Source of the DNA: Candidatus Thalassarchaeaceae archaeon
GTDB lineage: Archaea; Thermoplasmatota; Poseidoniia; Poseidoniales; Thalassarchaeaceae
DNA length: 16,122 nt
Reading direction: 5' to 3'
NCBI GenBank assembly: GCA_030747885.1
Contig: JASLJW010000185.1
Location: 1 to 16,122 of the forward strand
The number at the start of each line of letters is the position of its first letter. Positions within the stretch are counted from its first letter, which is position 1. Shown piece after piece: positions 8,501-14,408 of the stretch. The translations under genes and the position numbers were made by a program. A model generated the notes under the pieces. It did not search any database. It saw nothing but the letters and a program-made list of their open reading frames with translations, and was not told where the DNA came from.

Positions 8501-8926
8501 TGCTCCAGGATCAGGAAATACAGCACGAACACCTGGAATTCCAGACAACTTAGGAATCAATTGGCCAGGTAGTATGACAGTACGGTGTTCGAGAATACCC
8601 TGAGAAGGAAATGATTCGACTAATTTATCATCACCCGATTCTGCCGCCTGAGGAATCAACAGACCTCTTTCAGTTTGCCATTCATGCAATGTTTGGAGAC
8701 GATCTGTTAGAACAATCGCGGTTACTTCTTCTGAATCAAGATTCTCAAATGAAGAATCAATGAATGCTGTACCTGGAGACCATGGATGTAACATCGATGA
8801 GACTGGAGAGTCAATTTCTGCATCATTGAGCAAAATGGTATCGGATGAAGGAAATGTCGGGAAATGTGTCCATGGCACAACCATGAAGGAAAAAACGAGA
8901 AATAATGCCTTTATTCTCGACCCCAT
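2510..8926 (-). CDS. Giant secreted, membrane-anchored S8 subtilisin-like protease (pyrolysin type)
   Basis: A 2138-residue surface protease, numbered from the ATG at 8926. The order is: signal peptide (1-25); I9-like propeptide (about 64-140); S8 domain (173-648) with Asp184 (ADSGID), His393 (NHGT), oxyanion Asn497 (ATGNGG) and Ser583 (GTSLATP), all intact. About 209 residues separate Asp and His, against about 32 in subtilisin. Pyrolysin and tripeptidyl peptidase II also have long inserts there. The insert holds calcium-loop motifs DLDLDG (309-314) and DLNGDG (332-337). DRDGDG (789-794) and DENGNG (1196-1201) follow, the latter within a PPC-like domain (about 1153-1253). From about 1467 come Ig-like repeats beginning near Asp-x-x-x-Pro and ending in AGN-like turns. 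A helix (2100-2120) and an acidic tail anchor it, so it probably feeds the cell extracellular peptides. A TTG at 8947 with GGTGA six bases upstream is an alternative start that adds seven residues. Confidence 0.95.
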   Translation of the reverse strand: MGSRIKALFLVFSFMVVPWTHFPTFPSSDTILLNDAEIDSPVSSMLHPWSPGTAFIDSSFENLDSEEVTAIVLTDRLQTLHEWQTERGLLIPQAAESGDDKLVESFPSQGILEHRTVILPGQLIPKLSGIPGVRAVFPDPGAPEPYDTDSLISPTSVRSGELHGATDVWDGGRNGTGVIVAVADSGIDFAHPDLNGTQARYDNSTSPYHGWPLMHDPMSILLWLRDGQAYPENTGSWWSDTSDTDIDANNDSLLDGTGFSIHGLPTSVSGVYHLGEHPDSKLISRAGGDVPVLVVDSVISGIYDTVYVDLDLDGNFSEEVPMTKGNETAGLDLNGDGLWDRSGGLIWWISDGLNGVPYGDVYAARNGYQNRIPGNGDMVLFMINDVNEGGGNHGTLCASAINAQGQISNGKVIGMAPGSKTTAVANLYSYGSMLDSYRFISEGYDGNASTDEQPHIGSFSFGYSGTHDDGADPNSMYLDWLTRVYSPTTTYFVATGNGGHGYGTTAAPGGAHGVISVGAFSSKTGESNGGTWGQSTSWSNRGPNSVSRLDPDLVAVGWSATGDRTLNEKTDANEAHRVWGGTSLATPIAAGLGALVVQAWIEIHGVAPTSQQVRDIMMSTSDDRGYDPLVQGAGWANVSRAVDTITGVNGTMSVEPASWMSGQFDGSHRDANINIIKPGENQTVSLSLSNPGSSNITVNLSPEVMVPMQHWTMNWNSTETTPNATWDGYQSGTPDILIPIHIKDDVNFTLPNSTTLVRARAAMDGAGFDGDHNSESENKLHLRLWRWTDRDGDGLFHDDQDNDLFVDSGEWTESNNEFAMLTEHNYGSGQAEVRMGMPLEETDDGLLLAVWRENIRANHIDPLPIEIDWTAFGTVNDSWVSVPSNLTILSNSTSQVNVSINVPNDADPGLRQHGIKMRWNTSVENSTMEWMWPIISNIAYTGSFQSNPMPLDGNMSNQTLYEETWIQGAQRWGWRAESGDWKMFSIDWPSGYTSNGTALIDVDWDDNIYTDVDVHWMSETYHPYGVFDPIAYGSRTMKLESSSANKHAGSGIYTYETNTGESNEFLTASSSPGVKHVMLHSAIHGVPTNDNPLTIDVGIIAPLDGGLGCSVDDWRYGDRNESVRIGSTMDLDIVSANAVGWSQPTLLSGQTVSQDTPDDHTTASYIHSFNALNLAELSVSTLSWNIPDLDLYIGYDENGNGLMDFGNEQKASSGQFNSDEYAHIDSPQDGLWFVAIHGFDVGNGNGTFQLKIDTVAESGPNSGLNVENITEISDLGILNTWPNGSNDLNGETPESAWILNLSMARPDHSGIWSGTIDLTLEGGAEIRLKYTYTLIEAPPLLDFTIPDNGTRTNVTRQVSLHILDTDNGFNLTSLNWTQSGVSELRNVTVEIETNSGNISNRTIEWYFLNGPDSNLSNESRFELYNDTLREVWMNGTMSATEGWHFHDVSILDHGMLWNSTSLAVEYDITLPIIGLSNWRPISNKSLIDDMVLLTEPDVDVWINGTEFTPDSSGSIDLMLELMPSHWVTTTSGGLDWIDMNRFEIVVRDRAGNWNIKQFQIPFDPHPPGEDGLARDQIVLDGMFPIEPFGIEKILPEQMAMGVNASRANIEVLVPYDAMTTCLSLTDPFGIEVTKSCVSLPHPPPWIGWNADGWSDDAIDLGLVEQRSLGFNIDWSGYSDGLYSIVFEVEDWAGHIGESSYLLDIDRVSPIIQWIGFDDIVERTNLNVSTSYGEWTQHSAQLNGNTIHTGDGSSSSFNVEFNRTGIHSICIIAIDRTVSTEHPNIAKNCKDILLDPDAFLPIVEASWNGSTVSTPDVSFSVSRGWGQNASWKLLGEWLDDNESEWIELNHPGGMIPQSVDVALHEGANDIRLVVEAVEKIYTYELTVELDTTPPILEITSPSEISYGDTKIRFHGNCEPGLEVRIDSASTNVSGLCGETGNFALTIPLPSIEGDYPLVFRSIDHVGNTARLDREVSLDFTSPEALLGWHLAECEPRSPHRIIGESSSTKCTVIGEVAVIDDDIESWVATLSLDGNEDVVIFGESSWDGPLRIESDNPSEGAWTLTIEMEDYAGNNRTLSTSIDIQGREATSSEKLASFGSMYNILAISIAVTTAIISWISINRKPPGIESEFIDELSED

Positions 8927-8953
8927 AGTGTACTGAAGTGTAAGCAATGTCTT

Positions 8954-8958
8954 TCACC
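8954..8958 (-). promoter_or_regulatory. Possible Shine-Dalgarno for a TTG start of the protease
   Basis: The minus strand reads GGTGA six bases before an in-frame TTG at 8945-8947. GGTGA matches the archaeal anti-Shine-Dalgarno, so translation could begin at this TTG, seven codons before the ATG at 8926. The signal peptide is plausible from either start; the shorter form has the more usual length of charged N-region. Confidence 0.35.
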
Positions 8959-9078
8959 GTATCGAATAATTGACCATCATAAATGGATTAAAAGGAAATC
9001 ACATTTGATTGAATAATCTAAATCAAGGCTATTTCACACCCGTAAGTCCAAATCCCATACTCTCACCGAAGGGGGCAC
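8959..9078. promoter_or_regulatory. Divergent control region between protease and tRNA-Gln
   Basis: This AT-rich gap must hold the promoters of both the minus-strand protease and the + strand tRNA. On the minus strand an AT-rich string around 8977-8983 (tttatga) is a possible TATA box for the protease. On the + strand the string around 9012-9023 (aataatctaaat) is the best candidate for the tRNA, but it is rather far from the mature 5' end. No open frame, hairpin or repeat stands out. Both assignments are weak. Confidence 0.3.
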
Positions 9079-9150
9079 AGCCCTGTGGTGTAGTGGTCCA
9101 TCATACCAGGTTTTGGACCTGGTGACCCTGGTTCGAATCCGGGCAGGGCT
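9079..9150 (+). tRNA. tRNA-Gln (anticodon UUG)
   Basis: A 72-base cloverleaf. Acceptor AGCCCTG (9079-9085) pairs with CAGGGCT (9144-9150) over all seven positions. The anticodon stem CCAGG/CCTGG (9106-9110 with 9118-9122) closes the loop TTTTGGA, giving anticodon TTG for glutamine CAA codons. The T-stem CCTGG/CCGGG (9127-9131 with 9139-9143) closes the loop TTCGAAT. The D-stem is a short three-pair GTG/CAT, as in many Gln tRNAs, and the variable loop has four bases. The CCA end is not encoded, as is common in archaea. No intron is seen. The 3' end lies three bases from the stop codon of the convergent HD-domain gene. Confidence 0.96.
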
Positions 9151-9153
9151 ACA

Positions 9154-9657
9154 CTAATTCCTTAGTAGATTCGGGAACCCATATTCAACAACTAACTTAC
9201 TAGCAGTGATACGAAAATTGGACAAGTCAACATCTGTTCTTGATTGATACACATATGATTGCAATGCCATGTCTAACTTATCACAAAGTTTGAGAAATCT
9301 AGACTCTGGAGTAACTCCCAATTCATACTCTTGAAAAAGTTCCAACATAAGTTCACCCTGAGGGAGTCTAGATGAAATTTCTACCATTGCTTCTGTCTCC
9401 ATTCGTACTTTTTCATCATCAGATACTCCATCATGGGGAGTGATATCGCCAACCCTAACCTCTGCGACATCATGACATATGGCCATTTCCATTACTCGAT
9501 TGCGATTGATTTCGACTGGACATAAATGAAAGGCCAGAAATGCAACCCCCCACGAGTGTGCAGCCACAGATTCAATATCTGATAATCCAGATCTCAACCA
9601 ACCGGCTCTATCCAATTCTTTCAATCCAAGAATTTCAATGAACGTCTCTCGAGTCAT
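9154..9657 (-). CDS. HD-domain 5'-deoxynucleotidase-like protein (YfbR/HDDC2 family)
   Basis: A 167-residue soluble phosphohydrolase. It carries the metal-binding set of the family: His34 (ESVAAHS), His62-Asp63 (CHDVAE), Glu66 and Asp126 (KLCDKLD), plus Arg17 and Trp20 near the N-terminus, close to the substrate-contacting Arg-Trp pair of E. coli YfbR. The GDITPHDG stretch (70-77) followed by an EEK-like acidic turn is close to human HDDC2. Characterised members remove the 5'-phosphate of deoxynucleoside monophosphates, helping to balance nucleotide pools; the substrate here is inferred. The ATG shares one base with the stop codon of the upstream acyl-CoA dehydrogenase gene (TAATG on the minus strand), so the two are very probably translated from one message. 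No sign of damage is seen. Confidence 0.88.
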   Translation of the reverse strand: MTRETFIEILGLKELDRAGWLRSGLSDIESVAAHSWGVAFLAFHLCPVEINRNRVMEMAICHDVAEVRVGDITPHDGVSDDEKVRMETEAMVEISSRLPQGELMLELFQEYELGVTPESRFLKLCDKLDMALQSYVYQSRTDVDLSNFRITASKLVVEYGFPNLLRN

Positions 9658-10874
9658 TAACGATTCACCGCATCAGGATCCTTAGCGAGATCACGAGTGA
9701 TATTCTTCTGATGACTCTCAATGGTCCCTCCACCAATCTCCATCAACTTGGAATCTCTCCACAATCTTTCAACCACATATTCAGCTACATACCCATAACC
9801 GCCAAGCACCTGTATTGCCCTATCTGCAATTTCCTTTGCCTTCGTTGTAGAATACAATTTCACTCCATCACTATCGAGTCTTTGGCCTCCTTCATTCAAA
9901 TCCAATTGCCTAGCAGTATCGTATACATATGCCCTCATGGCCCTATATTCTGCATATGATTCGCCGATGTATCGTTGCATTTGCCCAAAAGAACGTATAG
10001 GTTTTCCAAAGGCAACTCTATCTGAAGCATAACGATTCATGATATCCAATGACCTACGAGCAATCCCTAAAGACATCCCCGCTAAGGTCAATCGTTCAAT
10101 CTCTAGATTCTTCATCATATGATGAATTGATGAACCGGGTTTTCCTACAAGGCTTTCAGGACCAACAATACAGTCAGCGAAAACAAGTTCAGCGGTATTG
10201 GATGCGCGCATACCAGTTTTATCGTAGATTTTTTGGCCAACTGAATAACCAGGCGCCCCATTTTCGACTATGAATGTTGAAAGTTGAGGGCGGCCACGAT
10301 CATCGATTCCAGTCCTAGCGTATACCCAAACAACATCTGCTGGAGTACGGTCATCATCGATTGACCCATTCGTAATCCACATCTTATTGCCATTGATTAC
10401 CCAATTTCCATCTGAATTCAACTCAGCAGTTGTTTCCATTCCTACTACATCCGTTCCATAATTCGGCTCAGACATTGCCATTGCCCCAATCCATTCACCC
10501 GAGCAAACCTTTGGAAGAATTCTCTGCTTTTGTTCCTCCGAACCATTCTGGGCTAAATTATTCACAAATAACATTGAATGTGCAAGGTATGCCAATCCAA
10601 ATCCAGGGTCACTAGCAGAAATCTCTTCATTAGCAATCACTGCTGCAGTAGCATCCAAACCGGCACCACCATATTCCTCAGGAACTGTGATCCCTAAGAG
10701 ACCATAATCACCTAATTGCCTGAAAAGTTCCACATTAAATCGTTCATGCTTATCGTGTTCGTGAGCCTGAGGTTCTACCTCTTCTTGAACAAAATCTCGG
10801 ATCATCTCCCTCAGCATTGCATGTTCTTCTGTGGGGTTACCAATGTCGAATGTGCGCCAGTCTTCCATGTGCAT
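9657..10874 (-). CDS. Acyl-CoA dehydrogenase, isovaleryl-CoA dehydrogenase-like
   Basis: An FAD flavoprotein that oxidises acyl-CoA to 2-enoyl-CoA and passes electrons to an electron-transfer flavoprotein. Taking the ATG at 10874, it has 405 residues of the usual three-domain fold: N-terminal helices with EEYGGAGLD, the middle strand domain with GAMAMSEPNYGTD and WITNG for flavin and substrate, and C-terminal helices with DRVAFGKPI, QVLGGYGY and LWRDSKLMEIGGGT. Glutamate in NLEIERL (residue 260 from this ATG) is at the helix-G position of the catalytic base of isovaleryl-CoA dehydrogenase. The position that carries the base in medium-chain and glutaryl-CoA enzymes (YEGT) is glycine here. This points to branched or long substrates, with isovaleryl-CoA from leucine as first guess. 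A TTG at 10892 or an ATG at 10868 are other possible starts. The stop overlaps the HD gene start by one base. Confidence 0.93.
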   Translation of the reverse strand: MHMEDWRTFDIGNPTEEHAMLREMIRDFVQEEVEPQAHEHDKHERFNVELFRQLGDYGLLGITVPEEYGGAGLDATAAVIANEEISASDPGFGLAYLAHSMLFVNNLAQNGSEEQKQRILPKVCSGEWIGAMAMSEPNYGTDVVGMETTAELNSDGNWVINGNKMWITNGSIDDDRTPADVVWVYARTGIDDRGRPQLSTFIVENGAPGYSVGQKIYDKTGMRASNTAELVFADCIVGPESLVGKPGSSIHHMMKNLEIERLTLAGMSLGIARRSLDIMNRYASDRVAFGKPIRSFGQMQRYIGESYAEYRAMRAYVYDTARQLDLNEGGQRLDSDGVKLYSTTKAKEIADRAIQVLGGYGYVAEYVVERLWRDSKLMEIGGGTIESHQKNITRDLAKDPDAVNR

Positions 10875-10920
10875 CGCCGTAAACCGAAGCAACGGCTAGT
10901 ACCCTATGAGGCATTCGCCA

Positions 10921-12720
10921 TTATTGGCTAATTCCTGATGACTCGCCCGTCTGAACATTCCATAATCTAGAATACAAACCATTCAAAGCCACTAATTCAT
11001 CATGTGTACCAGATTCTACAATTTTTCCTTCATCCATCACTACTATTGAATCAGCATATCTAACTGTAGAAAGGCGATGAGCAATTATCAATGTTGAGCG
11101 ATCTTTACTGATTTTCCTGATGGATCTCTGTAAGGCGGCTTCGGTTTCATTATCTACTGCAGATGTGGCTTCATCTAGAACCAACAATGGAGCATCTTTG
11201 AGAACGGCACGTGCGATAGCTACACGTTGCCTTTGCCCACCTGATAATCGATGCCCTCCTTCACCCACCAATGTAGACCAATCGTTTGGTAAATCTTCAA
11301 TGAATTCTGTAGCTTCTGCGATAATTGCTGCTTGACGTACTTCTTCGAACGTAGCTTCTGGATTACCGTATCTGATGTTCTCTTCAATTGTTGTAGGGAA
11401 CAATATAACCTGCTGAGAAACTAATGAAATATTCCTTCGAAGTGACTCTAGAGTCCATTCATCAATAGAGCGATCAGCCCATATTATCGAACCACCATCA
11501 GGTGAAGCAAATCTAAGAAGCAAACGAACCAATGTTGTCTTTCCACTACCTGTTGGGCCAACGACCCCGAGCACTCTGTTTGCTTCAATTGACAAATTCA
11601 AATCTTCAAACAAAATATCTCTATTTGGATATGAGAATCTTAAATTATTTATTTCGATATTACTTTTGTATGCTGACGATGTAGAAAGAAGAAATTCGCC
11701 CTCATGAATAGATATAGGAGTCTCAAGTAAATCAAGTACTCGAGTTGTCGAAGCCATTGCTCTTTGGTATAGATCAAATGTTTCACCCAATCTAGTTAGA
11801 GGCCAAAGCAAGCGTTGAGTCATGAAAACAAGAACTGAATAGGCACCTACTGCCATTGCCCCATCCAACGCCATCCACCCTCCAAGCAACAATGTGGCAG
11901 TAAAACCAACAAGAATTGCCATGCGAATTAATGGTACAAAGGCGGCTGAAAGTCTAATAGCACTACGATTCGCTTCTCGATATTCGTTAGATAATGATTC
12001 TACCCTATTTGCTTCTCTTTCTTCCGCAGTGAACGATTGAATTGTCGACATTCCAGAAAGATCATTTTCTAGCAAGGCATTCATGCGACCTGCCGCTGAA
12101 CGTACTTCTGCATATCGTGGCTCAAGTGAACGCTGATACCTGAATGAACCCCATACGATAATTGGAATGGGGAGTACTGCAAACAATGCAACCTCCCATG
12201 ATATTGCAATAAATACTGCTCCAACAACCAAAACAGTCGTAGAAACTTGTAGCAAATCATTGACACCTTTGTCTAGAAATCTCTCAAGTTGATTGATATC
12301 ATCATTCATTATCGCCATTAAATCACCCTTCTGCCTTTCATCAAACCATGACATGCCCTGTTTTTGCACATGTTCAAATGTCATTAATCTAAATTCATGC
12401 TGAACAGTCTGTGCTAAATTCCTCCAAAGAATTCCATATAGATATTCAAATATCGATTCCATGCCCCAAATTACAAAAGTAGCAATTGAAAGAATAACTA
12501 ATTGATGCCAAGGATCAATTATTCCAATCCCCGCCATCAATGATTCTTCTCGTTCTACAACAACATCAACTGCTACTCCGATCAGTAATGGTGGAGCAAG
12601 GTCCCATAATTTATTCAAAATCGAGCACAAGGTTGCTAATCGGACCGTATTAGAATGGCGAGACATTGAGTTTCGAAGACGGCGAAACGGGGAATGACTT
12701 CGGACCTCGGATGATTCCAT
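10921..12720 (-). CDS. ABC exporter half-transporter (ABCB/MsbA type)
   Basis: A fused membrane-plus-ATPase half-transporter that should work as a dimer and export a lipid, peptide or drug-like substrate. Numbered from the ATG at 12720 (599 residues): six hydrophobic helices in about 25-310, with the coupling-helix stretch after GMSWFDERQKGDL. The ATPase domain is complete: Walker A GPTGSGKT (388-395), Q-loop Gln436, signature LSGGQ (492-496), Walker B LLVLDE (512-517) and His548 of the switch. An ATG at 12792 would add 24 residues but overlap the CoA-transferase gene by 29 bases, so the second ATG, 43 bases after that gene's stop, is preferred. The gap to the acyl-CoA dehydrogenase is about 46 bases. 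The substrate cannot be read from sequence; no partner half-transporter lies in the window, so a homodimer is likely. Confidence 0.92.
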   Translation of the reverse strand: MESSEVRSHSPFRRLRNSMSRHSNTVRLATLCSILNKLWDLAPPLLIGVAVDVVVEREESLMAGIGIIDPWHQLVILSIATFVIWGMESIFEYLYGILWRNLAQTVQHEFRLMTFEHVQKQGMSWFDERQKGDLMAIMNDDINQLERFLDKGVNDLLQVSTTVLVVGAVFIAISWEVALFAVLPIPIIVWGSFRYQRSLEPRYAEVRSAAGRMNALLENDLSGMSTIQSFTAEEREANRVESLSNEYREANRSAIRLSAAFVPLIRMAILVGFTATLLLGGWMALDGAMAVGAYSVLVFMTQRLLWPLTRLGETFDLYQRAMASTTRVLDLLETPISIHEGEFLLSTSSAYKSNIEINNLRFSYPNRDILFEDLNLSIEANRVLGVVGPTGSGKTTLVRLLLRFASPDGGSIIWADRSIDEWTLESLRRNISLVSQQVILFPTTIEENIRYGNPEATFEEVRQAAIIAEATEFIEDLPNDWSTLVGEGGHRLSGGQRQRVAIARAVLKDAPLLVLDEATSAVDNETEAALQRSIRKISKDRSTLIIAHRLSTVRYADSIVVMDEGKIVESGTHDELVALNGLYSRLWNVQTGESSGISQ

Positions 12721-12763
12721 GTTAATCCAATCGAAATGGAGATAGTACAAAATCTGGAGTATC

Positions 12764-13906
12764 TCATGAAAGCCAATCGTGAATGATTTCATCCCTATGT
12801 TCGTCTAATCGCGGAGGTGGTCGACCAGGGGTTGCAGGTGTGGATGAAAAGAAACGGAATGCACTAGCAACTGAAGAACTGCCATCATCCAATGTCCATA
12901 TCGATTCTCTTTCGAGACTATGCTCATCTGAAAATGCTTGGCTTATATCCATGATAGGACTACAAGGAACTCCAGCATTGCCAAGATGCTTTAACCAATA
13001 TTCAATTGTTTGACTACGGAAAATTTGTTGTAATTCACCTATCAAATATTCTCGTTCCGTTAATCGTCCCGCGTTGGTATCGTATGGTGGGGCACAGAGA
13101 TCATGACGCTCGATTACATCGCAAACTGAGATATATTGAGCATCATTACCTGTAGCAAGGATAAACCATCCATTATTCGCCTCAAAGCCCTGATAGGGGA
13201 CTATATTTGGATGAGCATTTCCCATCCTGCCAGGTGGAATACCTGATGCAATCCAGTTCTGAGCTTGATTAACCATGGACATGAGTGCAACATCGAATAG
13301 ACTCAAATCGATTATTTGCCCCTCACCCGTACGTTCTCTGTGATGAAGAGCGGCCAAAATGGCAGATGTTGCTGCAAAACCTGTGAGTACATCAATCCAT
13401 GCAACACCTACCTTTACTGGTGGCCCTCCATCCTCTCCAGTGACAGACATTATTCCAGAAATGCCCTGTAATGCAACATCATAACCTGGTTGAGTTGAAC
13501 GAGGGCCGTTCTGACCAAATCCACTAATTTGACATATTATTAGTTCAGGTTTTTCTTTGATTATTTCATACGGATCTAAACCCAATCGAGTCAATGTCCC
13601 TACCTTCATATTCTCTACAATAATATCAGCATGCATTGCAAGTTTGCGAAGCAATATGAGTCCTTCTTCAGTCTTCATATCTATACAAATTGACCTCTTG
13701 CCACGATTACATGAATGAAAATATGCGGCTGAATTTTCGCTTTCGTTTTCAATAAATGGGGGACCCCATTTTCTTGTATCGTCCCCCCATGGTGCTTCTA
13801 CCTTAATCACATCAGCACCTAAATCAGCTAAATTCTGTGTTGCAAAGGGGCCGGCAAGTATTCGACTCAAATCGAGTATACGTAGGCCATCTAAAGCTCC
13901 GATCAT
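12764..13906 (-). CDS. Class III CoA-transferase (CaiB/BaiF family, SUGCT-like)
   Basis: A 380-residue enzyme that moves CoA between carboxylic acids through a glutamyl/aspartyl-CoA thioester intermediate. The family hallmarks are present: the N-terminal DLSRILAGPFATQNLADLGA (12-31), KVEAP, NRGKRS, and GYD with the catalytic Asp143. Its length is slightly under the usual 390-430. Several stretches, DDTRKWGPPF (42-51), IVPYQ, the ATGNDAQ region and the ending RPPPRL, resemble human SUGCT, which transfers CoA from succinyl-CoA to glutarate. The acceptor here could be glutarate, a 3-hydroxyacid or another dicarboxylate; that is inference. The ATG at 13906 opens directly on the family start. It lies 48 bases after the MerT-like gene and leads into the ABC transporter. 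No Shine-Dalgarno is seen. Confidence 0.9.
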   Translation of the reverse strand: MIGALDGLRILDLSRILAGPFATQNLADLGADVIKVEAPWGDDTRKWGPPFIENESENSAAYFHSCNRGKRSICIDMKTEEGLILLRKLAMHADIIVENMKVGTLTRLGLDPYEIIKEKPELIICQISGFGQNGPRSTQPGYDVALQGISGIMSVTGEDGGPPVKVGVAWIDVLTGFAATSAILAALHHRERTGEGQIIDLSLFDVALMSMVNQAQNWIASGIPPGRMGNAHPNIVPYQGFEANNGWFILATGNDAQYISVCDVIERHDLCAPPYDTNAGRLTEREYLIGELQQIFRSQTIEYWLKHLGNAGVPCSPIMDISQAFSDEHSLERESIWTLDDGSSSVASAFRFFSSTPATPGRPPPRLDEHRDEIIHDWLS

Positions 13907-13954
13907 GAACCAACTAATCCTAGTCGGTTCATCTTGATTGCGAGTTGTGAATTA

Positions 13955-14383
13955 TCATTTATTCCAAACTCTAGATGATTCCCATGGCAAACCAAGTAAA
14001 ATTCCAATCTCGGTTAAAATGACATAATTAAACAAAAGATAGAGAAGATAGGATGAAACAGAAACAAGTAGAATTGTATTCACCACTTTCCTACGATTAC
14101 GAACTGCATCATCCAGTGTACAAATACCACGATTTCGAAGGTAAATTACGATACCGAAAATCAACATTATTGCAGATAAAATCAACAATGTAGGTCGGAA
14201 CCATGACCATCCATCTAATCCCCAATACAATTGATCGGAGAGAGAGGCTGCTGCAGTAACTGTGGAAAGTCCAAAGAGCACCAAAACCACACTAGGTAAA
14301 CAGCACATTGAAGCAAACAAAGCTGGAATGCCGATTATTGCTATGAGGCCTCTACGATCAGAATCTTCTGTAGCCTCAGTCAT
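13955..14383 (-). CDS. MerT-like small membrane protein
   Basis: A 142-residue protein with four likely membrane segments (about 12-40, 62-81, 97-117 and possibly 118-131). The first holds a Cys-Cys-Leu-Pro motif (Cys27, Cys28), and one more cysteine, Cys88, sits in the loop after the second helix (RGICTLD). The pattern of a Cys pair followed by Pro in helix 1, a WFRP-like entry into helix 2 and a cytosolic loop cysteine resembles the mercuric transport proteins MerT/MerF, in which the pairs pass the metal ion inwards. Here the loop has one cysteine instead of the usual pair, and no merA, merP or merR lies nearby, so mercury is far from certain. Another soft metal or an unrelated role is possible. 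It lies 25 bases after the glycosyltransferase gene. Confidence 0.6.
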   Translation of the reverse strand: MTEATEDSDRRGLIAIIGIPALFASMCCLPSVVLVLFGLSTVTAAASLSDQLYWGLDGWSWFRPTLLILSAIMLIFGIVIYLRNRGICTLDDAVRNRRKVVNTILLVSVSSYLLYLLFNYVILTEIGILLGLPWESSRVWNK

Positions 14384-14408
14384 GATGTTCGATTAATGGC
14401 ATTGCATT

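Noticed and set aside
9711..10931. Short + strand frames antisense to the acyl-CoA dehydrogenase
   Set aside because: No protein features, and the sense frame is a clear acyl-CoA dehydrogenase across all of them.
12718..12792. Longer N-terminus of the ABC transporter from the ATG at 12792
   Set aside because: It overlaps the CoA-transferase by 29 bases and adds residues outside the family's usual start; the ATG at 12720 is preferred, though the longer form cannot be excluded.
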